From: Prorocentrum cordatum | Lineage: Eukaryota; Sar; Dinophyceae; Prorocentrales; Prorocentraceae | NCBI GenBank assembly: GCA_963575745.1 | Contig: CAUYUJ010003636.1 | Coordinates: forward strand, 126,001-190,000 | DNA: 64,000 nt | Direction: 5' to 3' | Shown here: one piece after another, positions 33,365 to 44,484 of the stretch | Position numbering within the stretch: position 1 is the first letter of the stretch | Layout of the letters: each line of letters begins with the position of its first letter | The notes under the pieces: model-generated | Told to the model about the DNA's origin: nothing | The model's database searches: none | What the model saw: the letters and a program-made list of their open reading frames with translations, nothing else | Position numbers and translations under genes: made by a program

Positions 33365-35196
33365 CCCAGTGACGCAGTTCGATTCCGCATAGGAGCTCCG
33401 CCGAATGTCCCACTGGCGCCGTTCGCACGCGCCACCGCAACCCATTCCGGCTCGCCCCTCACGCGGTTCGCGGCCCCATAGGAGCTCCGCCGAAGGCCCC
33501 GGGGTCGCAGTTCGCAAGCGCCACCGCCACCCATGTCGGCACGCCCCTTCACGTGTTTCGTGGTCCCAGAGGAGCTCCGCTGAAAGCCCCAGGCGGCGCG
33601 GTTCGCATGCGCCCCTGCCGCCCATTTCGGCGCGCCCGTCGCCCGCCGCGTGGCCCCAGAGGAGCTCCGAAAAAAGCCCAAGTGGCACGATTGGCATGCG
33701 TCCCCGCCACCCATTCCGGCTCGCCCCTCGCATGTTTCGTGGCCCCATGGGAGCTCCGCCGAAGGTCCCAGTAGCGCAACTCGCATGCGCTCCAGCAACC
33801 CATTCCGGCACGCCCTTCGTGTTTCGTGGCCCCAGAGGAGCTCCGCCGAAGGCCCCAGTGGCACAGTTCGCACTCGCCCCCGCCACCCATTTCGGCGCGC
33901 CCCTTCACATGCTACGTGGCCCCATGGGAGCTCCGCCGACAGTGTCAGTGGCACAATTCGCATGCGTCCCAGGCACTCATGTCGGCACACCCCTCACACG
34001 TTTCGTGGCCCCATAGGAGCTCCGCCGAAGGTCCCAGTGGCACAGTTCGCACGCGTCCCCGCCAATGATTTCGGCACACCTCTCACGCGCTTTATGGCAC
34101 CATTAGAACTCCACCGAAAGTCACACCGGCACAATCCGCATGCGTCCCCGCCACCCATGTCGGCACACCCCTCACGTGTTTCGTGGCCCCACATGGAGCT
34201 CCGCCGAAGGTCCCGCTGGCACATTTTACATGCGCCCCCGCCACCCATGTCGGCACATCGCTCACACGGTTCGTGGCCCCACATGGAGCTCCACCGAAGG
34301 TCACAGTGGCGCAGTTCGCATGCGACCCCGCCACCCATGTCGGCGAACCCCTCGCACGTTCCGTGGCCCCATAGGAAGCTCCACCGAAGGTCGCAGTGGC
34401 GCAGTTCGCATGCGTCCCCGCCACCCATGTCGGCGAACCCCTCGCACGTTTCGTGGCCTCATAGGGAGCTCCTCCGAAGGTCCCAGTGGTGCAATTTACA
34501 TGCGCTCCCGCTAACCATTACGGTGCACCCCCCACGCGGTTCGTGGCCCCAGTGGTACAATTCAAATACGCCCCCGTCCCCCATGTTGGCACACCCTCCA
34601 CATGTTTCGTGGCCCCACAAAGGGGCTCCGCCGAAGGCCCCAGTGGCGCAGTTGACCTGCTTCCCCGCAACCCATACCCATCACACGGCTCGTGGCCCCA
34701 TAAAGGGGTTCCATCGAAGGTCCCAATGGCCTGCGCCCCCGTCACTCATTCCGGCACGCCCCACACACGGTTCGTGGCCCTATAGGGGGTCCCTCTGAAA
34801 GCCCCAGTGGCGCAACTGACCTGCGTCCCCGCCACCCATTTCGGCACAGCACTAACACGGCTCGTGGCCCCATAGAGGGCTCCGCCGAAGATCCCACTGG
34901 CACAATTGACACGCGCCCCCGCTGTTCATTTCGGCACGCCCCTCACACGGTTCGTGGCCCCCTATAGGGAACTTCACCGAAGACCCCAGGGGGTGCGTTC
35001 ACATGCGTCCCAGGAATTCATTTCGGCACCCACCTCACATGGTTCGTGGCCCCATAGGGAGCTCCACCGAAGGCCCCAGGGAGTGCGTCCACATGCGTCC
35101 CAGGCACCCATTTCGGCACACCCCTTACACGATTCGTCTCATCGCCCTCGCGGCCCTCGCAGCTGCATATGGTTGGGTCCTTCGCCAGGCTAATGT
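33365..35196 (+). repeat. satellite element 3 (3' end conserved, about 90-bp units)
   Basis: About 20 units with CCACCCATGTCGGCACACCC, CGTTTCGTGGCCCCATAGGA and CTCCGCCGAAGGTCCCAGTG. CATGCG spacing is exactly 90 bp for three successive units (34139, 34229, 34319, 34409). The 3' end carries GCAGCTGCATATGGTTGGG then TCCTTCGCCAGGCTAAT. No 5' motif is found, so it is 5'-truncated. Confidence 0.8.
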
Positions 35197-35760
35197 TCTA
35201 AATGGGGTGGTTGTTGTGTGGCGTATAGTATTGCCCAGGTGATGGCTGCTAGCTCCACCTTTTGTGAGGTCGAAAGCCTGTACCGATGTCGCTGTGGATG
35301 CTGCTCGTGATGCTGCCCGTGTAGTATCCGCGCACGTTTGGTCTGTAGTCTTCGTACTTGAGCAGGACGAATGCCCATGCTGAATTGGGGCTGGTGGTTT
35401 GCAATGAACAATCTGGGTATTTGAGTCATGTGGTGCATGTGGGTAGCGGTCGGTTGTGCAATGTGAGCGTTGTGTGTGCAGCTGGGCGGAGTGTGATGTC
35501 GGAAAGGCCGCGTTGCATTGCTATGGTCCTGCTTGCGTCCTGGAGGGAAGCAAGAAGATGCGTCGGAATGTCTTGTCGGAGGTTATGGTACGTACTACGC
35601 GAATGGAGAGAGGAATGAATCGCACGTATCGCTATTTGGATGACGTCCACATGGGTCAAGCGTGGGATTCCGTAAACCAGGAGTCCTGTCCACTTGGGTC
35701 TGCTCAAGAGAAGTGTGTTGAATGAACCTGCTGTTTGCCACTGGGGCAAATTCGGCTGCT
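35197..35760 (-). pseudogene. LINE RNase H scrap
   Basis: Minus frames read SAWAFVLLKYEDYRPNVRGY then, one frame over, STSQKVELAAITWAILYATQ. These fit the start and the EL.A..WAL helix of LINE RNase H domains. Upstream ILHGQHHEQHPQRH and LLASLQDASRTIAMQRGL are unassigned. The fragment stops exactly at the 3' end of satellite element 3. Confidence 0.5.
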
Positions 35761-36749
35761 AATTTGTTGGTGCTAGAGACCTTGAAGTTGTTGTCGGCCT
35801 TGCGTCTAAGTCGTCGTTGCTCTAATGTTATTCCTCCTCGTCCTCGTCCTCGTCCTCGTCCACGTCCTCGTCCTCCTCGTCCTCCTCGTCCTCCTCGTCC
35901 TCCTCGTCGTCGTCCTCCTCCTCCTCCTCCTTCTCCTTGGGAAGCGGGGCGGCGGCGGCCTTCGGCGCGCCCATGGACGCCGCGGCCCGCTCGGCCCTTG
36001 CCTCGCCCAGCCGCGGCAGCGACAGGGAACGGGACTCGGCGGCCGCGCAAGCGCGCGCAGGGTGCAAGCCCCTCGCCCTGATGCCCCTCCTTCTCGGAAG
36101 CGGGGGGGCGGAGATGATGGGGGGGAGGCAGGGGATCGACTACACGACTACAAAACGAATCTACCCCGCAGATGATTTTCTCCTCGGAGTTACGCGACAT
36201 ACACAGAATGCGGTTCTCATTCTTACAACCGACAAACAATCAACCTTGGGATACATCCGTTCTTTAGTCGGTCCCCTATTTGAATGGTGGAGGAGGGGGA
36301 AGCAGGAGGGGGCAGCGTGGAGGAGGGAAGGGGGAAAGAGGGAGGGTGGACGAGAAGGGGGAATGAGGATAACGACGGCGATTGTAGACCCCGCCTGACG
36401 TTGCGAGCGCCTCACCCCCAAATCTTGCACAAGACGAGATCAATAAACCTGGAATGCGGCAGATGCACGTCGTGTGGACCCGCGGCGAACCACGCCGCTG
36501 TCCTTCAACGGTACACGCCGCCGGCGACCCAGAATCGGTCGATGTTGAACTGCCTGCCGTCTCGGAAGTGGCCGATCGTTCAAGGTTGAACGATCCCTGC
36601 GGTGTCGGAAACCAACGCCAAGATCGCCAAGACACGAACCTGCCGTCTTGCCCCCTCCATTTCGGATGGGGGGAGAAGGATGCGGAACGGCGAAGAAGGC
36701 CCAGACCAGTTCACGCCGAGGACCAAAAGTCGGGGCGTCATGTGTTTGT
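35761..36749. other. no confident gene; (TCC/TCG)n at 35827-35940
   Basis: The trinucleotide tract CCTCGT/CCTCCT is open in all frames, giving Asp/Glu-, Arg/Gly- or Pro/Arg-only peptides, none supported. From 35940 to 36749 I see no motif. Confidence 0.5.
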
Positions 36750-36829
36750 CCCACCATCCTGTGGTGTTGGGTCCCCGCTTTGAAGAGATGGCGCCCCGCG
36801 CCCCTTTTTCCTTCCTCCTCCCCCTCCTA
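36750..36829 (+). repeat. satellite element 4, 5' end
   Basis: CCACCATCCTGTGGTG then TTGGGTCCCCGCTTTGAAG and AGATGGC is the family's 5' motif, followed by a C/T-rich spacer. The element is split here by the copia insertion and continues at 44678. Confidence 0.75.
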
Positions 36830-37025
36830 TGAACTTACCAACGCCCCCGGAATCCTTGATGGCAACAAGAATGATAAGCCAAAAGGACACCATATATGTG
36901 TTCCACACCGCTGGTGGGATGACTCAGGGGCCCTGAAAAAAGGTGTGGGCCAAAGTGCAATGGTACGCTCGCTAAGATACAGTCACGATCCGCACAATAG
37001 CACAATGTACAGCGTATACCTCACA
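36830..37025 (-). repeat. 3' LTR of copia element 1
   Basis: On the minus strand it runs from TGTGAGGTATACGCTGTACA to AAGTTCA. It aligns along its length with 44485-44677 with scattered substitutions and small indels. A flanking T/C-rich CCCCTCCT on the left resembles CCTCCCCC on the right, but an exact target-site duplication cannot be read because the target is low-complexity. Confidence 0.85.
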
Positions 37026-37676
37026 CCCGTGAAAAGGATCACACATAAGACGGGGAGAAGCCATCCCTTTTATCTGATACATGAAAGCTCAAGTTCCACT
37101 GATATTCCCCTTCTGCACGAACTGTATGAACAAACTGCACAAATATGAAGTGCAAACCTGCATCTGCAAACTGAGTATGGCATGCACAAGCTGCATACCT
37201 ATGAAAAGCTAACATGCATCTGCAACCTGAATATGGCATGCACAAAATGTACAAGTATAAACTGCATAACTGGCAATAAAAAAAACTGAGCCTGCATCAT
37301 CTGAGAGCTGCACCTGTGCGTTCTCTCATTCACTGCAGCCCTTCAGACTGTCGTTTGCTGCCTGGATGTAATCGTCCTGCCGCTCGCTGGCTTCGGCCGT
37401 CTCGCCGGAAACTTCGCCTGCGCGCTTGAAAACGTTCATCTTGTCACAAAGCCGCCACTGATCTCCTTGCAAACGGGAGGTCACCATACCCTGCACGCCG
37501 ACAGTCCGCCGTCGCACCTGCTTGTGGTTGCTGCTCGCCTTCTTGAAGTGGATGATCGTCTCTTTGTCGATGCTGGTCGTCGCTGTCTCCTCGGTCGTCT
37601 CGCGCTTATTGCTGGTCTCGGTCTGGCACTTCACACTGGGGTCGTCTCAATGCGCCGCAAACTCTCGCCATGCATC
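37026..37676 (-). other. 3' untranslated part of copia element 1
   Basis: Contains a roughly 56-bp imperfect direct repeat at 37150-37262 (CATCTGCAAACTGAGTATGG in one copy, CATCTGCAACCTGAATATGG in the other). It also has a minus frame at 37326-37634 (a charged 102-residue product, KRETTEETATTSIDKETI) that I cannot assign. No clear polypurine tract precedes the LTR. Confidence 0.4.
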
Positions 37677-38468
37677 TTAGACTGCTGCAGCTGCCACTGT
37701 CATTCCAATCGTTGTAAATGTTAATGCGTCCCACATGCCCCCAGAAAACCACGAACACTCCAAAATCTCGTTATAGTAGTATTTGTACTTGGTGTTGTAG
37801 TCGAACTTCGGGGCGTGGGTCGCCGCTGACTTGCAGCGCCACGTCGCGAAAACTGTCAACTGCATGAGTGGTGATCTCGCCTTAGTAACCGATGGCGTAT
37901 CCATCTTGTTATTCCAAAGGATCTCCTGTCGTTCCTCCTTAGTCTGCTTCTTGGCTGCCGTATAGGTAGGGTCGCGATGTAGCTGAAGTCGCCCTGCTCG
38001 AAGTCTGTCTGCGAAGAGCTGCCTGGCCGCTAACTTCGCGAGACCATCTGCATACTGCCGTTCTGATGAGACCCAACTTCCACTGCGTCTGCGTAGCCTC
38101 CATCCGTTCTCGCAATGCAAATACCTCGATGCCGGTGCGCTTGTCTTGGAAGCTGGTGATGCTCTCCACCTTGGCTGCGCCCTAGAGCGCCTTCGCGCCT
38201 CGTCAACGTTGACGTTCGCGTCGTCGTAGACGCGGGCTGCCCAGAACCGTTTCGCAAATTCTAATGCATCCACGCCTGCTGCTGGTGCTAGGGGTCCTGC
38301 ATGTAATGATGGCCCGGCTACTCTCGTCAACTTGAAAGACTTCCTAGCAAAAACGCAGCAATCTGAATTCTCGCCGTCAAGTACTTTCGAATGGCATGCC
38401 ATGATCACGTGCCCTCCTTGACTAGATCCGTCTTGTCGTACTCCCCACGCTGCGTCCGTCATCGCCAC
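37677..38468 (-). pseudogene. copia RNase H and C-terminus
   Basis: The frame starts AMTDAAWGVRQDGSSQGG, the copia RNase H first strand with its catalytic Asp, and shows SERQYADGLAKLAA, the usual (R)QPADGLTK C-terminal box. The middle (SPASKTSAPASRYLHCENGW) is eroded and its frame is probably shifted. After the domain the product continues about 100 residues with a hydrophobic end (ALTFTTIGMTVAAAAV). RNase H would remove RNA during cDNA synthesis. Immediately upstream the RT frame is broken. Confidence 0.7.
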
Positions 38469-38573
38469 GAGCGCGATGTCGCCGACCTTGCCAATCTTCC
38501 ATCTTGAAGCAGACGCCCGCGCTCTGCTTGTAGAACCCTCGCGTCTTATTCACCTCTCTTGCTGTCGCCACTG

Positions 38574-39652
38574 TCACCGTTGGAAGCTGCACTTGGTGAA
38601 TGCCGACGGATGCTGACGCGTGTGGGCATGCTTGCGAACTTGGCCACTGTGGAGCTCCAGGTAGTCCTCGAAGCTGTCGCATCTCCTTCGGCGTGAGTAG
38701 TCGGTCGTTGTTGCCGTCCTTCTGGTCACTCGTGATCGGCTTGAGGTTGAAAGCGTAGGACTGCATCTTGCCGTTGATCTCAGTGCCGTTGGAGTGCTTG
38801 TTGCCCCAGCAATGCTCCATTTTGTCCTCCTAACCACTTCCGAAACTTGAACTTGCTCTTGACTGCCTCGATCATGTTCCTGTAGTTGCTGCTGGGCCTG
38901 CGATCTCCTCCTCCGAGCATGTCGTCTACGTAGAGTAGGATACATCCGTCGCAGCTGCCGTCCTTGCCGTAACTAACGAAAAGACATGGGTCCAGGGGGT
39001 GCTGCGTGAGTCCGCTGGCCATGAGGTCGTCAACTGCTCGTTGCCACTAACGTCGCGGTGCGTCCACTTAACCGTGCATAGGCTTGATCAACTTCATGAG
39101 CGCGTCCTGTTCGATGCCCATGAAGTATGCTGCGCCTCGTCGCGCTTCGGCGTAAAGTACTCGTTCTTGCGGTCGTCCTGGTAGAAATGTGGTTGCCGCG
39201 TCTGCTGCCCGCAATCTCCATTCGTTGCTTGCCGCCAGTAACATTGACAACTGACGTCCCAATCGGGACGCTGTAGGTGATGCTGTCGGTGCCTTGCCGT
39301 CGAGTGCGTCTGGGTCGTTTAAGCCTTATAGCACTAAACGCGCCTTGGCCCTCGGTGTGCCGTCGCCGTTCTTGGTCCACTTCAGTGCCCACTTGGCCCT
39401 CAATATGCGCTCGGGGCATTCGTCTCCCGTAGGCTTATGAAACTCCCAAGCGTCGCTTCCGAAAAACTCCTCAAGCTCCTTCCGCTTGCCATCCATGAAT
39501 ACTGCTCGCTCGTGTGGTCTTATGGTCCTGGCACTGATCTCGGCGTATATCATTGAGCTTCGCGTCGTTGCCGCCGAACTCCCATCCGACCGGTAGGCCC
39601 TTGTCCTCGGGCATTGGCTGCGTGGCTGCGAGCTCGTCGTCTGCGCTGACAT
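38574..39652 (-). pseudogene. copia reverse transcriptase (fragmented)
   Basis: From N to C on the minus strand, in changing frames: ELEEFFGSDAWEFHKPTGDE and RILRAKWALKWTKNGDGTPR (39326-39480, copia RT N-terminus), EWRLRAADAATTFLPGRPQE (39190-39230, motif A with Asp), and LTQHPLDPCLFVSYGKDGS followed by ILLYVDDMLGGG (38930-39010, catalytic YVDD). The active-site residues survive but four or more frame changes break the domain. Confidence 0.8.
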
Positions 39653-40640
39653 CTCCCACTGGCTGAGACTCTGCCGTTGGCACTGCTAACGGTAGTCCTC
39701 GATCTTCTCCTCCAGGTCGAACAAAATGGAAACTTCTGCTGCGCCCAGTCGCCTGCGTCTCTCCATTAACATCAAACTCGCCGCAATAAATGCTGGGGCC
39801 CGTGTCGATGAACTCGATGATGCCGCAGCCGCTTGCCCCAACGTAACCGGTGCTGGTTTTGGTGGTAGCAGCTGAACTGGAAGGGAGGGTGGTCGTGTCT
39901 GCGAGGACGGTGGAGCGGTTGGCTGCGCTGGTGATCCCATACACTGAGGTGGGGATGTCGGTGGTATCGGTCCTTGATATGGTTGTCCTTCGCTTGGGTG
40001 TCTCTCTTGTTGAGGCGTGCCTGGAACGTCCATTTGCTCGTCCTCTGCGGCGCCGGGCACCCCTGGACTGGGGGGGCGGCGGTGGTGCCATCTCCGTTGT
40101 TGCCAAAGCTGCTGCTCCAGTAGATGGCGTTCCCCTCTGTCGTTTTGGTGGCGGTTCGTCTCCTGGTCCATCGTCGCCGCGGATGTCCATGCGCAAGTCG
40201 CCTGGCGCGTCGAACGGTTGCTGTTGTGAGCTGACATCGTGGAACTGCGTAACTCTGGCCCTCCTCACGTTGCCGAGCGCCTCCTTGGCCTGCGTGGGGT
40301 TCTCCAGGAAAACGCACCCTCGATCGCTGGCATCTGGTCGAACGTGTTCTGGGGCACAACGTCGTAGGTTAGCGCCGTGCACGATCCAGTGGATAATCGG
40401 TCCACTCTCGCCCTGCCTCATCTCCTTGAGACCGCACTTGCGGGTCCCTTCCCCTTGTTCTCGATGAGCTCGTTGGCCTCGTCCTCTCTCCAGTAGTGGC
40501 GCCGCCGGCCGATCGCAAGGTCGCGCTCGAGGCAGCGCGACGCCGCTGCAGTGCACTTGGTATTTTTTGGCCGAGGCGTCCGCCTTCATAAGCGCTGTTG
40601 CTGCCACTGGCCTCCGCCCAAGTACGTCCGCAAGAAGCAT
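39471..40640 (-). pseudogene. integrase-RT linker of copia element 1
   Basis: The frame includes GPIIHWIVHGANLRRCAPEH (40350-40410), a short strand-rich segment that in dinoflagellate copia elements follows integrase. A long low-complexity linker follows (PPPPPQSRGARRRRGRANG, Ser/Thr stretches), then the acidic start of RT (ELAATQPMPEDKGLPVGWEF). Part of the linker also reads sensibly in a second frame (39686-40237). Confidence 0.6.
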
Positions 40641-40650
40641 CCTCCTTCGT

Positions 40651-41250
40651 CTAGCGCAGGGTCGCTGGCGATAACTTGTCGCTGGAGTTGGTCATGGTAG
40701 TAATCGGATCCATTCCCAAAACACACTGGCATGGTGAATGGCCCACTGTGAAAACCAACCGGTTGACCTGATGAGGTACATGAATACAAGCCTCCGCAAT
40801 CAAATCCTCCGCAGTAGCCGCCCGGGCGCCACGGTGGATAACATCTGCGCAATCGAGCTCCACTGCCTCTCGAACAACCTGATGCCGGCGTTCCACCGCT
40901 CCTCTACTTGAATGCGCCTCGCTTGCTGCAGTGACGATAGGAATGCGATGCTGTTCTACAGACTGTGTAAAGCGATCTGAAGCACAGCCTGAACCATCGT
41001 CTGTCCGCAATTCTCCCATGGGTCCAAATTGCCTGATCCAGCCGCGCTCAACTGCCTTGATGAGCTCCTCCGCTGTCTGTCTTGATGGTACGTAGTGCAC
41101 AGTAACGCGTGGCCCGTCTATCATACAAAGAACGGCCGTCTTGCCGATACTATTCTTGATCCAGAAGACGTCCATGCAGACGATCTCGTTGAACTTGGTG
41201 GCCTGCTTCGCTGACGCGTTGGGCGCCTTTGGTAGACGTTGTCTGGCCAT
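40651..41250 (-). pseudogene. copia integrase core, D,D35E
   Basis: Counting from the first Met, the catalytic triad is D27 (IVCMDVFW), D84 (LRTDDGSG) and E120 (RGAVERRH), with 35 residues between the second Asp and Glu, the standard retroviral/copia spacing. After it comes NRLVFTVGHSPCQCVLGMDP, the usual GxSPxQxVLG motif (here with C for W). The 200-codon frame itself is intact, the best preserved part of this element. Integrase inserts the cDNA. Confidence 0.85.
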
Positions 41251-41268
41251 GCAGTGTTCACACCGATA

Positions 41269-41523
41269 CTACGATGCACGCTGTAGGATGTTGTCCTGAG
41301 CGCCTGCCTGTTGAAGTAGCCGATGCAGCACTGCTGGGCGGGGGCGTTCCATGTTCCGACGAAGCCTCTTGACGTAACGTAATGCCTCCGCGCCACATTG
41401 CTGTCGTAGGCGCGCGTGCTGGTGAGCTTCGCGACTGGAATCCGAGTGCTCGGGTTTGGTGCCCTCCTCGGATTGCGTAAAGTCCTCCGCTGCGTAGGTG
41501 TCCTCGATCTCGGGCTCGACCAT
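41269..41523 (-). pseudogene. pre-integrase (zinc-binding) segment
   Basis: EALRYVKRLRRNMERPRPAV then LHRLLQQAGA matches the copia gag-pre-integrase pattern (Y..RLH.N.GHP....L..LL..AGA). The zinc-ligand His residues are replaced (RR and ER), so metal binding is probably lost. A stop follows before the integrase frame. Confidence 0.7.
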
Positions 41524-41526
41524 GAC

Positions 41527-42492
41527 TTACGCCATCGTCGCTGCTTGGATGAAAGGGTAGTCCTCGGCAGGTTTGGTGAGCTTCCGTCCGTCCAGGAGGT
41601 CGTGCCCACGTGATCGGTCGCATCGCTCGCTGAGTACTGCCGACATGAGCTTCTTGGTCGCCTTGAGTGTCGTCGGCTTCTTGACCATGTTCGTGCTGCC
41701 CTCGATCGCATGGTCGCACGTGCGCTGGTCAAACGTGCTGCGTTCGCCGTGTAGGCTGCTGAACGCCACGGTATGCCACGCCCTCGACGTAGCTGGATGC
41801 TCGATGCGAGCATGTCGCCCTCCTTGTTGCTGCATGCGATATACCTTGGCCGCGAACTGTAGATGCACTCGATGATGTCTTTCTCGTAGCTCGGCGAGGT
41901 ACTCCTTCCAATCGGGGCGCCAGTGGATGCTGAGCTTCTGCGTGTTGGACCAGGGCCCGCACATTGGTGACAGATGGACCTCGTCAGGCTGCTCCTCCGT
42001 CAGCTTCTTGAGGAATGCCTTCCGGTGGTCCTCCTCTGCGAAATCCCAGTCGGCGTGGAGCCCAAACGTTTCCACGCGTGCTCCTAAATCTCGTAGTGCT
42101 TGTGAATGTCTGGCCTCTCCGGCGTGGACTTCCCATATCGTCCGTCTCGTAGTGCGCCGTTGGTGAGCTGCCCTCCTCATGGTCTGTATGCACTGCTCGC
42201 TGGCATACTTCACGGCTGAGTCGATCTTCTGAGCGAAAGTGGGCGACATCTGCTTGATGCCGTTGTCGGGGTCGTCGTCGGTGCTGAAGTTGACCGCGTC
42301 CGATGCGCGTGATAGTGCGCACCAGCATGGCTCCGGTAATGCGGTGTCGACTGGCTCACTGGCTGTCGTAGTGAAGCACAGGTTGCCGCATGAGGAATGC
42401 TGCTGACACTGCCACGGCCTCATGAAGGCTTTGCAGCAACTTACTTTCACTGCACGTCGGGGCCAGCCTTCTGTGCGAGGTCGCCGTTGCAA
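41527..42492 (-). CDS. methyltransferase-like domain of copia element 1
   Basis: An intact 321-codon frame between protease and integrase. Motifs: IWEVHAGEARHSQALRDLG at about 119-137 (motif I-like), ADWDF at 147-151, LSPMCGPWS at 174-182 (like the PPC motif, putative Cys178), ARIEHP at 228-233 with W239 (like the ENV/EHP motif), KKPTTLKA at 271-278 and a C-terminal C-x5-H (CDRSRGH). Order and spacing match the second copia element. The fold is inferred to be a C5-methyltransferase-like Rossmann domain. The Pro before Cys is Met here (PMC), so catalysis is doubtful. Captured methyltransferases in dinoflagellate retroelements have been reported; membership in the same family is untested. Confidence 0.65.
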   Translation of the reverse strand: MQRRPRTEGWPRRAVKVSCCKAFMRPWQCQQHSSCGNLCFTTTASEPVDTALPEPCWCALSRASDAVNFSTDDDPDNGIKQMSPTFAQKIDSAVKYASEQCIQTMRRAAHQRRTTRRTIWEVHAGEARHSQALRDLGARVETFGLHADWDFAEEDHRKAFLKKLTEEQPDEVHLSPMCGPWSNTQKLSIHWRPDWKEYLAELRERHHRVHLQFAAKVYRMQQQGGRHARIEHPATSRAWHTVAFSSLHGERSTFDQRTCDHAIEGSTNMVKKPTTLKATKKLMSAVLSERCDRSRGHDLLDGRKLTKPAEDYPFIQAATMA

Positions 42493-42501
42493 TTGCCCCC
42501 G

Positions 42502-43040
42502 CTACTCGCCGTCCTCGCTGGAGCCCGCCAGGCAGGCGTTGCCCAGAAACTCCACGCCGCTCATGGTCTCGTTGCTGGGGCCCAGGAACTGTGCTGCATC
42601 GACGGGCTCGTGCTCGAAGTCGTTCGTGTGATGACTCGTCTTCCCGTCCAACTCCTCTAGTAGGTCCACCGTGTATTGTCCTTGATGTGATAGCGCTGCT
42701 GCCTCGAAATCGCCGCCGTTCCGCGCAACTGTCTGCGCGGCGTAGTCGACCTGAACTCCGAACACTTCCAGCAACGGCCACGGGAATAGGACGGGCGCGC
42801 GCCCCGGTACCACGTCGACGTGGAGCGCGCCGGACTTCTGCTTGAAGCTGGCTGGTTTTGTGCCACACCACTGCGCATATTCGATCTTGCCGCTGCCGAA
42901 CCGAATGGCCGTCGGCACTTGTAGAAACTCAGGTCCCCGATGGGATACCCCTTCTGCTTGCAATTCCTCACGTAGTCCTTGACCGTCTCTGAGCTGGACA
43001 TGCACGTCGTCGCTCCACAGTCCATGACTCCGATGCTGGC
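42502..43040 (-). pseudogene. copia aspartic protease (frameshifted)
   Basis: IGVMDCGATTCMSS near 43000-43030 carries the D-x-G-A-T active-site box (Cys replaces the usual Ser/Thr). After a frame change the domain continues as AIRFGSGKIEYAQWCG and LFPWPLLEVFGVQVDYAAQT. It would cleave the gag-pol polyprotein. Confidence 0.75.
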
Positions 43041-44188
43041 TGGTATTGCGCTGGCGTTGGCCTTGCTATGACACTTGTCGTCTCGACCATCAAACTGCCG
43101 TCGGTGTGGGCCCGCTTCATGTTGGGCGGTTCGGTGCAGTCCCTGGCCAAGTGGCCGGGCTTGCCGCGTCGTGGGCAGTTGGCCGATGGTGCTGATGTTG
43201 GTGCTGGCCTCGTAGCTGCCCTTGCCCTTCCCAGTGGGTCCACTGCCGTAGGTCGCGGTCTGCTGTACGCGCCTGGAGGTGATGATCCTTTTGGGCTGCA
43301 CTTTCTTCCTTTGGACTTGCCGCGCCCTAGGGTGCCTTTTCTGCTTGACCGGCCTCGCCCGTGTGAGCCTCCTGGCGATGCTGCGGCCAAACCTGGGCTT
43401 CCGCCGACCATCGCCACTACCGGGTAGAAACCGCGCGCTAGCTTCAGGTCGTTGAACCGCTTCGTCCGCGTAGGCCGGCCGCGTAGACTTCGTCGTACTC
43501 GCCTGGGTCGAGCTCTTGAGCTGCTGGGGTCGCGCTGGTAATGGCTCTCGTCGCAGTCGTGCCAGGTCTCGTCATCCTCCGCCTGGCACGCCTGATCGTG
43601 CTCGTTTGGCTCGTCCTCCGGCTCGCCGGTGTAGAACTCCTCCTCGTAGTGCTCTGCTGTGTCCTCGTCGACGAAATGCTCCTTGCGTGCGTGATTCGGC
43701 TCGTGCATGATACCCTCCTGCCCGAACGTTGTCTCCAACGCCTCGACGACCTTCTCCTGTGTGATATCCATACCAACTACCGACATGATGGCCGCCCCCT
43801 GGTCCGCGCTGCATCCCCCTCGTCGTAGCGCGAGCCAGCCTCGGACCATCGCGGGCAGCTCGATGTCGGGCGTCCTGAGCTTGCGCACTGCAGCGCGCAC
43901 TCTTGAGATGCAGGCGACCAACGTCTCACCCTTGTACCGCGTGAGCTTGAAAAAAAATCCTCTAAATCGCAAGCGAACTCCGCCCTATCGCCCATCTTGA
44001 AACGATTCCGTAATCTGGCCATGAGCTGCTTCGCCGCGTTGGGCTCGATGCGCTCGTCTGCTGAGATCCCCCACTTCGCCCCAAGCTTCGCCTGTGAGAC
44101 CTGCGCTGAGCATGAGAGGCGGTTCGCCCTCCTTCTCCAATGTAAACGTCGCAATGAAAGTCATCGCCCGCTTCTCTATTCTTTCCAT
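42968..44188 (-). pseudogene. copia gag with damaged zinc knuckle
   Basis: Three successive frames make up gag: KRAMTFIATFTLEKEGEPPL (44140-44188), ADERIEPNAAKQLMARLRNR to FACDLEDFF (43950-44075), then FKLTRYKGETLVACISRVRA (43890-43955) and the rest to 42968. The second shift sits in a run of eight T on the minus strand near 43950. Near 43150-43195 the zinc knuckle reads NCPRRGKPGHLARDC: the second Cys of the CCHC box is Arg (CGC in place of TGC). The region between is acidic, then Arg/Ser/Gly-rich. Gag would form the particle and bind RNA. Confidence 0.8.
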
Positions 44189-44469
44189 GCGCTGAGCGTA
44201 CCGCCGAACTGTGAGACTCCTCGCTCGGGCAGCGTGTCCGCCATCAGCTTCGACGTTGTGCTGAACAGAAACTGCAGGGGGGTGGTGTCCGACGCGTGCT
44301 GCGCGGTCAACTGTGAGATCAGCTGTGAAATCTCATGTAGACTCTGACGAGAAACTGACTAGGCGGTCTATGAGAACCGCCGCTGGGTCGAAGCTCATGG
44401 AGGCGGCGCCGAGATCTGGAGACTTGCCGCCGAGATATGGAAGGTCGAAACGTGAGCCTGGCTGACCAA

Positions 44470-44481
44470 GCTCCGCCACCA
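44470..44481 (-). other. primer-binding site of copia element 1
   Basis: On the minus strand TGGTGGCGGAGC begins three bases after the 5' LTR end (…TTCA). It starts with TGG, as required to pair with a tRNA 3' CCA end, and would pair with a tRNA ending GCUCCGCCACCA. It resembles the common initiator-Met site TGGTATCAGAGC. Confidence 0.6.
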
Positions 44482-44484
44482 AAA

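Noticed and set aside
35595-36239. Arg/Gly-rich (RGG-like) minus frame
   Set aside because: Produced by the (TCC/TCG)n microsatellite; another frame of the same tract is Asp/Glu-only, so neither is supported.
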